This document shows positions 1-8,184 of a stretch of 64,000 nt of DNA, piece after piece. Below the pieces are notes generated by a model that saw only the letters and a program-made list of their open reading frames with translations, was not told the origin of the DNA and searched no databases. The position numbers and the translations under genes were made by a program. Source of the stretch: Streptomyces sp. R21 (GTDB lineage Bacteria > Actinomycetota > Actinomycetes > Streptomycetales > Streptomycetaceae); NCBI RefSeq assembly GCF_041051975.1, contig NZ_CP163435.1, positions 4,836,001-4,900,000 on the forward strand, given 5' to 3'. Numbering within the stretch: position 1 is the first letter of the stretch; the number at the start of each line of letters is the position of its first letter.

Positions 1-44
1 GGGGTCGCGGTCGTCACCAGTGAGAGGGGTCCTGCGGGATCCGT

Positions 45-62
45 CTCAGGTACTACGGGTAT
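45..62. promoter_or_regulatory. 18-bp motif, copy 1 (candidate response-regulator site)
   Basis: CTCAGGTACTACGGGTAT. The same 18-mer with one change (TACTAC to TATTAC) occurs at 4774-4791, so the two copies bracket the four-gene two-component operon at 150-4665. This copy lies beyond the 3' end of the response regulator gene and could belong to a gene off the left edge. A role as binding site for the neighbouring regulator is inference from position and conservation only. Confidence 0.4.
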
Positions 63-149
63 CCCCCGCGGACCGGCGAGGACCGCCGAGGACCGCCGAG
101 GACGACCAAGGACGCGGTGGGCACGATGAGCCCACCGGGCCCGGTGGGC

Positions 150-824
150 TCAGTAACCCGACGGGCGCACCAGCCCCGACTCGTACGCGAACACCGCCGC
201 CTGGGTGCGGTCGCGCAGGCCCAGCTTCACCAGGATGCGGCCCACGTGGGTCTTCACGGTCTGCTCGGCGACGACGAGGCGCTCGGCGATCTCCGCGTTC
301 GACAGGCCCTGCGCGATGAGGGCGAGGACCTCCGTCTCGCGCTCGGTCAGCTCGCCCACCCGCTGCTTGAGCGGGGCGCGGGGCGAGGAGCCGAGGCGGG
401 AGAACTCCGCGATGAGCCGACGCGTGATGCCGGGGGCGAGCAGCGCGTCGCCCGCCGCCACCACCCGGACCGCCTCGGCGAGCTGGTCGGCGGAGGCGTC
501 CTTGAGCAGGAACCTGGAGGCGCCGGAGCGCAGCGCGTCGTACACGTACTCGTCGAGATCGAAGGTGGTCAGCACCAGCACCTTGATGTGCGAGGTGGTC
601 TCGGTGATGCGGCGGGTCGCCTCGATGCCGCCGATCTCGGGCATGCGGATGTCCATCAGGACGACGTCCGGCGCGAGTTCGCCGACCTTGGCGATCGCGT
701 CCCGGCCGTCGACCGCCTGGCCGACCACCTCGATGCCGGGCTGGGCGTTGAGCAGCACGGTGAAGCCCTGCCGGACCATCTGCTGGTCGTCGGCGATCAG
801 TACGCGGATGGTGCCGCTCGTCAT
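150..824 (-). CDS. NarL/LuxR-family response regulator
   Basis: Cytoplasmic two-component response regulator of 224 residues, the usual length for the NarL family. Residues 1-120 form a receiver domain: acidic pair D12-D13, phospho-acceptor D58 in LMDIRMP, T86/T87 and K108 in FLLKDAS. Residues about 155-215 form a LuxR-type helix-turn-helix (LTERETEVLALIAQGLSNAEIA followed by VKTHVGRIL). Its ATG overlaps the histidine kinase stop by 4 bp (ATGA), so the pair is translationally coupled and the kinase is its evident partner. The signal and regulon are unknown; two copies of an 18-bp motif flank the operon and are candidate targets. Confidence 0.95.
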   Translation of the reverse strand: MTSGTIRVLIADDQQMVRQGFTVLLNAQPGIEVVGQAVDGRDAIAKVGELAPDVVLMDIRMPEIGGIEATRRITETTSHIKVLVLTTFDLDEYVYDALRSGASRFLLKDASADQLAEAVRVVAAGDALLAPGITRRLIAEFSRLGSSPRAPLKQRVGELTERETEVLALIAQGLSNAEIAERLVVAEQTVKTHVGRILVKLGLRDRTQAAVFAYESGLVRPSGY

Positions 825-2314
825 CGGTTCTCTTCTCCTGGACCTGTGGAGTTGTCCTCGGCGGAGCCGCCGTGGGGGGTGGCGACTCCGTTGCGCGGCA
901 GGAAGGCCGCCACCACGAAGCCGCCGTGCGACGTCTCGGACGTCACGAGGGTGCCACCGAGCATCGCGGCGCGCTCCCGCATGCCGAGCAGGCCGTGCCC
1001 CGCGCCCGGGGAGGGCGGGGCGGCCCGCTCGGGTCTGGAGTTGATGACCCGCACCTGAAGCCCGCGCGCGAAGTGCGTCAGCTCCACCCGGACGATGGAA
1101 CCGGGCGCATGCCGCAGGGCGTTGCTCAGCGCCTCCTGGATGATCCGGTACGCCGACAGCTCCACGCCGGGCGCGAGCGGCAACTCCTCGCCGGTGATCT
1201 CGGTGTACACGTCGAGCCCGGCAGCGCGGGTGTTCTCCACGAGGGCGTCGAGGCGGTCGAGCGTGGGCTGCGGGGCGTGCGGGGCGGCGCCGGTACCGGC
1301 CCCGAGACCGTACGGATCGTCGGGGTTCTCGGAGCGCAGGACGCCGAGGACGCGGCGCAGCTCGGTCAGCGCCTCCAGCGCGTTGTGCCGGATGCCCGCC
1401 AGGTTCTCCTTCAGCTCCTCGGACGGGTCGTCGACCAGGTGCGGGGCGACCTGGGCCTGGATGGAGATGACCGACATGTGGTGCGCGACCACGTCGTGCA
1501 GCTCACGGGCGATACGGTTGCGCTCCTCCAGGAGCGTGCGCCGGGCACGCTCCTCGGCGGTCAGCGAGGTCTGCTGGACAAGCTCGGTGCGGGCCTCGCG
1601 GCGGCCGCGGAGGGCGGTGCCGAGGAGGACGACGGCCGCGAAGACGACGAGTGCGAAGACACCCGTCGACTTGTACAGAGCACCGCCCAGGACCCCCTGC
1701 AGGACGTACGTCGTCAGCGCGGTTCCGGCCAGCGCCTCGGCGGCCACGCGCGTGGGCACCCGCAACGCGACGAGGAACAGCACGACCGCGTGCGCGATGA
1801 TCGCGGTCATGCTCCACGGCCAGTTGGGGCCTGGGGGCACCATCATCGGCATGTGCGAGCGCGCGCCCTGGGCCGCCACGACGGTGCAGGCCAGCGACAG
1901 CCACCACGCCGGCAGGGGCCGCCGCAGCGCGAGGATCATGGCCGCGCCCTGCACGATCCCTGCCGACACGGCCAGTTGGACGCCCAGCCGGTAGTCGCTG
2001 CCCAATGCGTCCCCGCCCGCGAGCGCGACGCCGAGCGCCGCGATGCAGATCACCACGTGCGGCAGCCTGCGCAGCCGACGCGGCCGGGACATCGGGGGGA
2101 GCGGGAGGGAGTCGCCCCTCACGAGATCGGCGCGGAGCGTGCGGAGGAGGACGAGGACGCGATGCCCGACCCACTCCAGCAGGGCGATACGGGTCCCTTC
2201 GCCGGAGGCCGCGGCCGCGGGCGCGCCCTCGAGCGGACCCTCGGCAGGGTCCACTGCGTCGCCGTGTCCCGCGGGCGCCTGCTGCTTCTCCTCCACGAGC
2301 TCAACCCTAGGCAC
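821..2314 (-). CDS. DesK/NarX-type sensor histidine kinase
   Basis: Membrane sensor kinase of the HisKA_3 type, 497 residues from a GTG. After a charged, low-complexity N-terminus of about 80 residues come five or six hydrophobic segments (about 85-235). The dimerisation/phosphoacceptor helix has H273 in RIARELHDVVAHH, and the C-terminal HATPase domain shows EALSNALRHA and GHGLLGMRERA. It phosphorylates the adjacent NarL-type regulator, with which it overlaps by 4 bp; its own start overlaps the upstream acyltransferase stop by 8 bp. No extracellular sensory domain is evident, so sensing is probably within or near the membrane. The long N-terminal extension may mean a later start is used. Confidence 0.92.
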   Translation of the reverse strand: MPRVELVEEKQQAPAGHGDAVDPAEGPLEGAPAAAASGEGTRIALLEWVGHRVLVLLRTLRADLVRGDSLPLPPMSRPRRLRRLPHVVICIAALGVALAGGDALGSDYRLGVQLAVSAGIVQGAAMILALRRPLPAWWLSLACTVVAAQGARSHMPMMVPPGPNWPWSMTAIIAHAVVLFLVALRVPTRVAAEALAGTALTTYVLQGVLGGALYKSTGVFALVVFAAVVLLGTALRGRREARTELVQQTSLTAEERARRTLLEERNRIARELHDVVAHHMSVISIQAQVAPHLVDDPSEELKENLAGIRHNALEALTELRRVLGVLRSENPDDPYGLGAGTGAAPHAPQPTLDRLDALVENTRAAGLDVYTEITGEELPLAPGVELSAYRIIQEALSNALRHAPGSIVRVELTHFARGLQVRVINSRPERAAPPSPGAGHGLLGMRERAAMLGGTLVTSETSHGGFVVAAFLPRNGVATPHGGSAEDNSTGPGEENR

Positions 2315-3578
2315 GCCGTGCCGCCTTCGTCCCCGATCGGGCGGGCCGGCGGTGGACGAGGACCACGCGCGAAGGGCGGGCGGCGCGGCGGCTGACGGAC
2401 TGTTCGTAGGAGCGAAAGGCCGCCCAGCAGACCGTCAGGGCGAGGGCGAACGCGGGGAGCCAGAGGAGCCGGGCCAGCACCCAGCCCAGGTCGTCCGGGG
2501 TGGTGTGCAGGCCAGGGAGGCGGCCGGCGAGGAGGCCCAGGGCGGTGACCGCCATCATTCCCGTCTGGTGCCACAGGAATATCGTCATCGCCGAGAGGTT
2601 GGCGAGGGCCACCGCCGCCCAGGCCGCGGGGCGCCGCATCACCCGGCGCAGCGGCTCGCGCAGCAGCAGGGCCAGGCCGCACTGGGCCAGGCCGAAGGTG
2701 ACGGCGGCCAGCGTCGGCGGGTTGAGGTTGGAGACCGCGGCGCCCGGGACACCGACCATCGACGCCGGGTAACCCGCCCATGCCACCAGCCCCGCCGTCG
2801 CCGCCGTGCCGAGGCCGAACAGCACCCAGCCCGCACGACGCCGGTCCAGCTCGCCGCGTGTCCAGGCCGCACCCAGGGTGTACGGCACCATCCAGCCCGC
2901 CGCGACGTTCACCCAGCCGAGCCACGCCGGGCCGCCGAAGCCGATGCGCAGGAGGTCCACATGGAGGACGACGGCCAGCGGCCACAGCGGGTTGAGCCGG
3001 GTCAGGAGCGGGGTCGCCGCCGTCAGCGCGGCGAAGACCAGCAGGAACCACAGCGGGGACAGCGCGAGCTTCGCCAGCGCGTGGACCGTCTCGAAACCCG
3101 TGCCCGACGCGAGCAGCCCGGCCGCGATCACCGTCCACAGGGCGAGCACGACGGCCACCGGCCGGAAGAGCCGGGCCAGGCGGCTGCCCAGCCACTGCCC
3201 GTACGTAGTGCCGCGCGTCCGCGCCGACGCGTAGCTCTTCGTCGCCACATGACCGCCCACCAGGAAGAACACGGCGAGCGTCTGGAAGAGCCAGGAGATG
3301 GGGGCCAGCCATGGCATGTGCTGGAGCGGGCTCGCCGTGTGCAGGGCACCGCCGTCCGCGACCAGGGCCGTCACCAGCCAGTGGCCGAGCACCACGCCGA
3401 GGATCGCGAAGGCGCGCAGGGCGTCGACGGCGCGGTCGCGCTCCGCCGGGGTCGCGGCATCCATGCGGCGGGCTCCACTGCGGGCTCCGGCGCGCAGGCC
3501 GTGCGCTCGGGTTCGTATGACACCCAAGGCAGTTGTGCCGCCCGCGGTGGCGTCCGGGGTCTGGTCCGTCCTACGCAT
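2307..3578 (-). CDS. Acyltransferase family 3 membrane protein (OafA/YrhL-like)
   Basis: Polytopic membrane protein of 423 residues resembling the acyltransferase_3 family, which O-acylates extracellular sugars or lipids. The N-terminal signature is visible: RDRAVDALRAFAILGVVLGHW, with R and H in the expected first-helix positions, then FQTLAVFFLVGGHVA. About ten hydrophobic helices follow. The ATG at 3578 overlaps the stop of the upstream hydrolase by 8 bp and the gene's stop overlaps the kinase start by 8 bp, so it is an internal gene of the two-component operon. The acyl acceptor is unknown. Cell-envelope modification under two-component control is a reasonable inference. Confidence 0.85.
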   Translation of the reverse strand: MRRTDQTPDATAGGTTALGVIRTRAHGLRAGARSGARRMDAATPAERDRAVDALRAFAILGVVLGHWLVTALVADGGALHTASPLQHMPWLAPISWLFQTLAVFFLVGGHVATKSYASARTRGTTYGQWLGSRLARLFRPVAVVLALWTVIAAGLLASGTGFETVHALAKLALSPLWFLLVFAALTAATPLLTRLNPLWPLAVVLHVDLLRIGFGGPAWLGWVNVAAGWMVPYTLGAAWTRGELDRRRAGWVLFGLGTAATAGLVAWAGYPASMVGVPGAAVSNLNPPTLAAVTFGLAQCGLALLLREPLRRVMRRPAAWAAVALANLSAMTIFLWHQTGMMAVTALGLLAGRLPGLHTTPDDLGWVLARLLWLPAFALALTVCWAAFRSYEQSVSRRAARPSRVVLVHRRPARSGTKAARRA

Positions 3579-4665
3579 GGGTCACCTCCGAGGTGTCGCC
3601 GAGGGTGATCCGGGCGAGGTTGTCGAGGGACACCGAGCCCGGGGTGAAGTAGTCGCTGTGGCCGCCGTCGCCGGCCGCGAAGACGCGGGCGCCGAAGTCC
3701 CGGGAGACCGGGTCGGTGCCGAAACCGACGGTCGTGCCGAAGACTTCGGCGCGTACGTGCGGGACGTCCGCCACCCAGTCGTCGGCGCCTCGGGCCGCCC
3801 AGACGCGGGCGGAGGTGTGCAGGGCCGCCGCCGAGTCCGCGCCAGTACCCGGGCTGCCGACGAGGGCGATGTCGTCCACGTCCAGGCCGTGCGCCGCACG
3901 GCCGCAGACCACCGTGCCGTACGAGTGGCACAGCAGGGATATGTGCGCCGACTGCCCCACCACGCCCCGCAGTTCGCGTACGAAGGCCCGCAGCCGCGGG
4001 GCCGCGTCCTCGGCACGCCCCGCTGTCAGGACCGTGGTGCTCACGGTGCCCGGCGTCTCGTACCCGAGCCAGGCGACGACCGCCGTGTGCGCGCCGAGCC
4101 GGTGGTGCAGGGCGAGGGCGCCCGCGCGGAAGCGGTTGTAGGTGTCCAGGCTGGTGTCGGAACCCGGGACGAGCACGGCGACCCGGTCGGCGTGCGCGAG
4201 GTCGCCGAGGACCTCGACCGCCTGGCCCGCGTCCCGGCCGTCGAAGGAGAGGAAGTGCCGGGAGGGGACGGCCATGGCACGGTCGGCCGCGGCGCGGCTG
4301 CGGTCGCCGTGGGCCGCGGCCATGCGGGCCGCCTCCGCGGCGTTCGCACGGTTCGCCGCGTATGCCCCCTCCAGCGTCGACGCCGTCACCGGTGCGAGGA
4401 CCGCGGGGGCCGGGGCGGGTATCCGGGGCCGGGCGGCGGCGGACACGGGCACGACCACGGCACCGACGACCAGGGCGGCGAGAAGGGCGCGGCGCAGTCG
4501 GCCGGTGCGGCCCGCGGTGCGCCGTGCCGCCTGCTTCCCCCGCTTCCGCCTCAGGAGACTTCTGCGCGAGCGGCCGCCCGCCACCGCGCCCGCCACCGGT
4601 TCCCCGGGCGCCGTCGCGTTCGCGGCAGTCGTCGCGTTCGCGTTCGACCTCGCCTGGATCCCCAT
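3571..4665 (-). CDS. Secreted or membrane-anchored alpha/beta hydrolase (DUF1023-like)
   Basis: Predicted alpha/beta hydrolase, 364 residues from the ATG at 4665, which has a strong GGGGGGAC Shine-Dalgarno; a GTG at 4680 is possible but overlaps that site. An Arg-rich N-terminus is followed by a hydrophobic segment (RRALLAALVVGAVVVPVSAA), which suggests export or membrane anchoring. The catalytic domain has the nucleophile elbow CHSYGTVV, an upstream VLVPGSDTSLD segment, and a C-terminal GGHSDYF that can supply the catalytic histidine. This pattern fits the DUF1023 hydrolases common in actinomycetes. It is the first gene of the four-gene operon and overlaps the acyltransferase by 8 bp. Substrate unknown. 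Confidence 0.85.
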   Translation of the reverse strand: MGIQARSNANATTAANATAPGEPVAGAVAGGRSRRSLLRRKRGKQAARRTAGRTGRLRRALLAALVVGAVVVPVSAAARPRIPAPAPAVLAPVTASTLEGAYAANRANAAEAARMAAAHGDRSRAAADRAMAVPSRHFLSFDGRDAGQAVEVLGDLAHADRVAVLVPGSDTSLDTYNRFRAGALALHHRLGAHTAVVAWLGYETPGTVSTTVLTAGRAEDAAPRLRAFVRELRGVVGQSAHISLLCHSYGTVVCGRAAHGLDVDDIALVGSPGTGADSAAALHTSARVWAARGADDWVADVPHVRAEVFGTTVGFGTDPVSRDFGARVFAAGDGGHSDYFTPGSVSLDNLARITLGDTSEVTHA

Positions 4666-4773
4666 GCCGTCCCCCCTCACGGTCCGCCCGCACGTCGGAC
4701 GTCCATGAAAGGGAAATTACGGATCGCGACGTGTCGTCGGCGTCCCGCCAGGGAGCTCACCTGGCAGCTGGCT

Positions 4774-4791
4774 CTCAGGTATTACGGGTAT
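4774..4791. promoter_or_regulatory. 18-bp motif, copy 2, upstream of the two-component operon
   Basis: CTCAGGTATTACGGGTAT lies about 110 bp upstream of the first gene of the minus-strand operon (hydrolase start 4665). It matches the copy at 45-62 in 17 of 18 positions and in the same orientation. Location in the operon's promoter region makes it a candidate operator for the operon's own NarL-type regulator; this is inference. Confidence 0.45.
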
Positions 4792-4845
4792 GACCGGGGT
4801 ACCTCGGGGTGACCAACAAGTACCGCTCTCACCAGGCCTGTTGGG

Positions 4846-4880
4846 ATGTCTACCGGCACGTCGGCATGTCTACCGGCACG
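4846..4880. repeat. Two direct repeats of ATGTCTACCGGCACG
   Basis: The 15-mer ATGTCTACCGGCACG occurs at 4846-4860 and again at 4866-4880, a 20-bp period close to two helical turns. It lies between the 3' end of the putative formamidase gene and the promoter region of the two-component operon. It could be a tandem regulator site or a simple local duplication. Confidence 0.5.
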
Positions 4881-4889
4881 CAGGGGCGC

Positions 4890-5882
4890 CTACCAGGCCA
4901 GCTGCGCGATCTCCTCCGCCACCACCGCGCACGCGTCGGCCGCCGGGTCGATCAGCGGGAAGTGGCCGACGTCCTCCAGGAGCGTCAGGCCGACCACCTC
5001 GCCGGACTTCGCCGCCGCGTCGGCGTACGCCTCGGCGACCGCCTCCGGGACCACGATGTCGATGCGGCCCTGCACAAGGGTCGTGGCGATGCCGGTGGGC
5101 AGCAGGAACGCCGGGTCGGCGTACGGCAGGCGCTCCTCGAACCTGCTTTCCCCGCCCAGGAGTTGGCGAGACGCTCCGCCGCACACGTCCAGCTGCTCGG
5201 CGACCCGGAAGTCGGCGATCGGGGCGAGCGCGACGACGCCGCGCAGCGGGGCGGGGCGGTCGGTGCGCCAGGGCGCGTCGGCGGGCAGTACGTGCCGGGC
5301 GGCGGCCCACAGGGCCAGGTGGCCGCCCGCGGAGTGCCCGGTGACCACTGTGCGCCGGGCGTCGGCCCCCGGCAGCAGCTCGCCCACGAGGCCGGGCAGC
5401 GCGTCGAGCGCGGCCGCGACGTCGTCGAACGTGTCCGGCCAGCGGCCCGCGAGCGGCCCCGCGCCGCTGCCCTGCGCGAGGGACGGGCTGCCCTGCGCGG
5501 GGATCGCGGGGCCTCGGCGGTACTCGACGTTGGCCACGGCGAAGCCGCGGCGGGCCAGGAAGTCCGCGAACGGGGTGATGTGCCGACGGTCGTACGGCGC
5601 ACGCCAGGCGCCGCCGTGCAGGACGACGACGAGCGGCGCGGGGACCGAGGGGTCGGGCTCGCGCGGGGCGTAGAAGTCGATCACCTGGTCGGGGTGGTCG
5701 CCGTACGCGGCGGTGACGTCGGGGTCGACGGGCGGATGCGAGAAGGCCGACGCCTGTTCCTCGGCGTCACGGGCGGCGGCCTCGCGGGCCCCGGCGTCCC
5801 GGTGCTCGCCGGCCTCGCCGTCGCCGTGCGTGGCGGTGGCGTCCGGGGTGGCTTCCTCGCGGGCTGCGGCGTCGTCCGGCAT
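4890..5882 (-). CDS. Alpha/beta hydrolase, putative kynurenine formamidase
   Basis: Alpha/beta hydrolase of 330 residues from the ATG at 5882; a much longer upstream open frame exists but crosses the divergent tetR gene and is not credible. The N-terminal 60 residues are low complexity (Ala, Glu, Asp). The oxyanion-hole motif HGGAW is the form typical of esterase/lipase-like kynurenine formamidases. The nucleophile lies in TGHSAGGHLALW, and the C-terminal acid and histidine are plausible in QGRIDIVVP and DVGHFPL. The neighbourhood (kynureninase and tryptophan 2,3-dioxygenase, 1.1 kb away) supports hydrolysis of N-formylkynurenine as its role. It is separated from those genes by tetR, so it has its own promoter. 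Specificity is inferred, not shown. Confidence 0.8.
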   Translation of the reverse strand: MPDDAAAREEATPDATATHGDGEAGEHRDAGAREAAARDAEEQASAFSHPPVDPDVTAAYGDHPDQVIDFYAPREPDPSVPAPLVVVLHGGAWRAPYDRRHITPFADFLARRGFAVANVEYRRGPAIPAQGSPSLAQGSGAGPLAGRWPDTFDDVAAALDALPGLVGELLPGADARRTVVTGHSAGGHLALWAAARHVLPADAPWRTDRPAPLRGVVALAPIADFRVAEQLDVCGGASRQLLGGESRFEERLPYADPAFLLPTGIATTLVQGRIDIVVPEAVAEAYADAAAKSGEVVGLTLLEDVGHFPLIDPAADACAVVAEEIAQLAW

Positions 5883-6080
5883 GCTCCAACCTCTCAGCGG
5901 TGAAAAGGATTTGGCGGACCAGGTGTTCGGCGGACCACGGGTGAGTCCGGCCGTTGGCGGGGACGGTATCAGGCCCGTGACGTGCGTCGACACGGGGATG
6001 TCACGCTCGGTGAGGGTTAAACGGTTCTGCTGTTTCGTTACGCTGGCGGGGTACCGTCCGTCTCTCCGAAGGAGCCCGAC
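5883..6080. promoter_or_regulatory. Divergent promoter region of the hydrolase and tetR genes
   Basis: 198 bp between two divergent starts. The right half (about 6015-6050) is locally AT-richer than its surroundings (GGTTAAACGG, TGTTTCGTTACG) and is the likely site for tetR promoter and operator. I see only short imperfect dyads, so no precise operator is proposed. An autorepressing TetR acting on both genes is the usual arrangement. Confidence 0.4.
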
Positions 6081-6689
6081 ATGTCCGCCGAGCCCGGCAC
6101 CGTCCGTCCCGGAGGGCGTACCGCCCGTGTCCGCGCGGCCGTCCTGCGCGCCGCCGGGGACGTGCTCGCCGAGCAGGGGTTCGCCCATCTCGATCTCGCC
6201 GATGTCGCGCGGCGGGCGGAGGTCGGGAAGACCACCGTGTACCGGCGGTGGGGGTCGGTGACGGGGCTGGTCGCCGACCTGCTGAGCGATATGGCCGAGC
6301 AGTCGCTGCCCCGCACCGATACCGGGTCCGTGCTGGGGGACCTGCGGGCCAACGCCGCGTTGGTGCGGCGGACGCTTGCTGATCCTCGGCAAGGTGCCTT
6401 GTTCCGGGCGGTGATCGCCGCGGCGGGAGGGGACGGTCGTACGGCGGAGGCGTTGCGGCGGTTCTATGAGGTGCGGGTCGCCGAGTGGGCGCCGTGTGTC
6501 GAGCAGGGGGTTGCCCGGGGGGAGTTGCCCCCCGGGACGGACGCCTTTGAGGTCGTACGGGCTGTGTCGGCGCCGTTGTACTACGGGTTGCTCACCGCGG
6601 GGGTGGTGCCGGATGCTGCTGCGGCTGACCGGGCGGCGGAGGCTGCGGTTGCCGCGGCCGTGGCTGGAGTGTTCGTCGTTTCCCGGTGA
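6081..6689 (+). CDS. TetR/AcrR-family transcriptional regulator
   Basis: One-component DNA-binding repressor of 202 residues. The N-terminal TetR helix-turn-helix is clear: AAGDVLAEQGFAHLDLADVARRAEVGKTTVYRRWGS (residues about 23-58). The C-terminal ligand-binding half is helical and resembles the TetR_C_11-type domains. Start is the ATG at 6081, preceded by CCGAAGGAG. It is divergent from the putative formamidase and lies within the tryptophan catabolic cluster, so it may control that cluster in response to a pathway metabolite; this is inference. Confidence 0.9.
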   Translation: MSAEPGTVRPGGRTARVRAAVLRAAGDVLAEQGFAHLDLADVARRAEVGKTTVYRRWGSVTGLVADLLSDMAEQSLPRTDTGSVLGDLRANAALVRRTLADPRQGALFRAVIAAAGGDGRTAEALRRFYEVRVAEWAPCVEQGVARGELPPGTDAFEVVRAVSAPLYYGLLTAGVVPDAAAADRAAEAAVAAAVAGVFVVSR

Positions 6690-6730
6690 CCCGGGGTGGG
6701 TGGCCCCCCGGGTGCCCGCCTGTTCGTCCA

Positions 6731-6880
6731 GCACCCGGGGGTGGGTGGGCAGACCCCGGGTGCCCCCTGTTCCGTGGTCACCCGGGGTTGGTGCTGGGCG
6801 GGGGTGGGTCACGCAGCCCGGCGTTTACGGGGCGCCGCTGCGCCCACCCGTGCCGCCCCTAGCGGCACGATTGCCCGCAG
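6731..6880 (+). repeat. Dispersed intergenic repeat, copy A
   Basis: About 150 bp of non-coding sequence between tetR and kynU that is clearly homologous, in inverted orientation, to 14147-14292. The best-conserved end is CCCACCCGTGCCGCC...AGCGGCACGATTGCCCGCAG. It contains a 7-bp hairpin, GTGCCGC-CCCTA-GCGGCAC, conserved with a different loop in the other copy. The whole 6690-6978 gap holds this element plus copy B and no gene. It lies downstream of two convergent genes, so it may also act in termination. Confidence 0.75.
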
Positions 6881-6935
6881 CTTGAGCGGCTGCGCCGGCC
6901 ACCCGGCGCCACGCGCACCCCCAGCCGCTGCCAAG

Positions 6936-6970
6936 TGGGCAGCCGCCTCAGCGGCACGATTGCCCGCAGT
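6936..6970 (+). repeat. Dispersed intergenic repeat, partial copy B
   Basis: Partial second copy 60-90 bp after copy A: GCAGCCGCCTCAGCGGCACG continuing ATTGCCCGCAG. It keeps the hairpin (GCCGC-CTCA-GCGGC) and the terminal ATTGCCCGCAG, and ends nine bases before the kynU stop codon. Confidence 0.6.
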
Positions 6971-6978
6971 GACGACAG

Positions 6979-8184
6979 TTACCCCAACACCTCCGCCAGC
7001 ACCCGAGCCGCCCGCTCCACATCCCCGAAGCCCACGTACAACGGAGTGAAGCCGAAGCGGAGTACATCCGGGTGGCGGAAGTCGCCGACCACTCCTCGGG
7101 CGATGAGGCGTTGCATCACCTCGCCCGCGTCGGGGCAGCGCAGGGCCACCTGGCTGCCGCGTTCCGCGTGGGCGGAGGGGGTGAGGGATTCGACCCGGCC
7201 CTCGGGGACGTACTCCGACACGCACTCCAGGAAGAAGTCCGTTAGGGCGAGGGACTTGGTGCGCACCGACTCGATCGCGACGTCGTCCCAGACCTCCAGG
7301 GCCGCCTCCAGGGCGAGCATGGAGAGGATGTCCGGCGTACCCACGCGGCCCCGCAGCGCGCCCGGCGCGGGTTCGTAGTCCGGGCGCATGCCGAAGGGCT
7401 CGGCGTGCGAGTTCCAGCCGGGGAGCGGGGAGTCGAAGCGGTCCTGGAGGTCGTGGCGTACGTACAGGTACGCCGGTGAACCCGGGCCGCCGTTCAGGTA
7501 CTTGTAGGTGCAGCCGACCGCGAGGTCCACCCCGTGCTCGTCCAGGCCGACCGGCAGGGCGCCCGCGCTGTGGCACAGGTCCCAGACCACCACCGCGCCC
7601 GCCGCGTGCACGGCGGCCGTGAGGGACGGCAGGTCGTGCAGCCGGCCGGTGCGGTAGTCGACGTGGTTGAGCAGGACCGCCGCCGTGCGGGGGCCCAGGA
7701 CACCGGGGACCTCGGCCGGCAGGACGGGACGGAGCGTGCAGCCGGTCAGGCGCGCCGCCGACTCGGCGATGTAGCCGTCCGTCGGGAACGTCGTCGCATC
7801 GACGACCACCTCGTCCCGGAGGGCCGCCTCCCCGGTTCCGGACAGCCGAGCCATCCGTACCGCCGCCACAACCGCCTTGAAAACGTTGACACTTGTGGAG
7901 TCGCCGACCACGATCTGGCCGGGCGCGGCACCCACCAGCGGCGCGATCCGGTCGCCGATGCGCTCGGGCGCCGTCCACCAGCCGCTCTCGTCCCAGGAAC
8001 GGATGCGCAGTTCGCCCCACTGGCGGCGGACGACGTCCTCCACGCGCCCGGGGACGCCCGTCGGCAGCGCGCCGAGCGAGTTCCCGTCCAGATAGACCAC
8101 GTCATCGAGGACGAACTCGGCGCGCAGCGCGGCCAGTTCGTCGGCGGCGTCCAGCTTCTCCGCCCTGCCCGCCAACTCAGACAT
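6979..8184 (-). CDS. kynU: Kynureninase
   Basis: PLP-dependent hydrolase converting L-kynurenine to anthranilate plus alanine (cytoplasm). The 401 residues match the family length. The Schiff-base lysine is K228 in CTYKYLNGGPG; other family features are DSTSVNVFK (phosphate-binding region), DATTFPTDGY, LNHVDYRTG and WDLCHSAGALP with the PLP-contacting Asp. The ATG at 8184 overlaps the stop of kynA by 8 bp, so the two are cotranscribed. With the putative formamidase it completes the tryptophan-to-anthranilate route, used either for nitrogen/carbon recovery or to supply specialised metabolism. Confidence 0.96.
   Translation of the reverse strand: MSELAGRAEKLDAADELAALRAEFVLDDVVYLDGNSLGALPTGVPGRVEDVVRRQWGELRIRSWDESGWWTAPERIGDRIAPLVGAAPGQIVVGDSTSVNVFKAVVAAVRMARLSGTGEAALRDEVVVDATTFPTDGYIAESAARLTGCTLRPVLPAEVPGVLGPRTAAVLLNHVDYRTGRLHDLPSLTAAVHAAGAVVVWDLCHSAGALPVGLDEHGVDLAVGCTYKYLNGGPGSPAYLYVRHDLQDRFDSPLPGWNSHAEPFGMRPDYEPAPGALRGRVGTPDILSMLALEAALEVWDDVAIESVRTKSLALTDFFLECVSEYVPEGRVESLTPSAHAERGSQVALRCPDAGEVMQRLIARGVVGDFRHPDVLRFGFTPLYVGFGDVERAARVLAEVLG

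Noticed and set aside
4890..6812. Long version (640 residues) of the formamidase-like protein
   Set aside because: The extra N-terminal 310 residues run antisense through tetR and have no family similarity; the ATG at 5882 fits the family.
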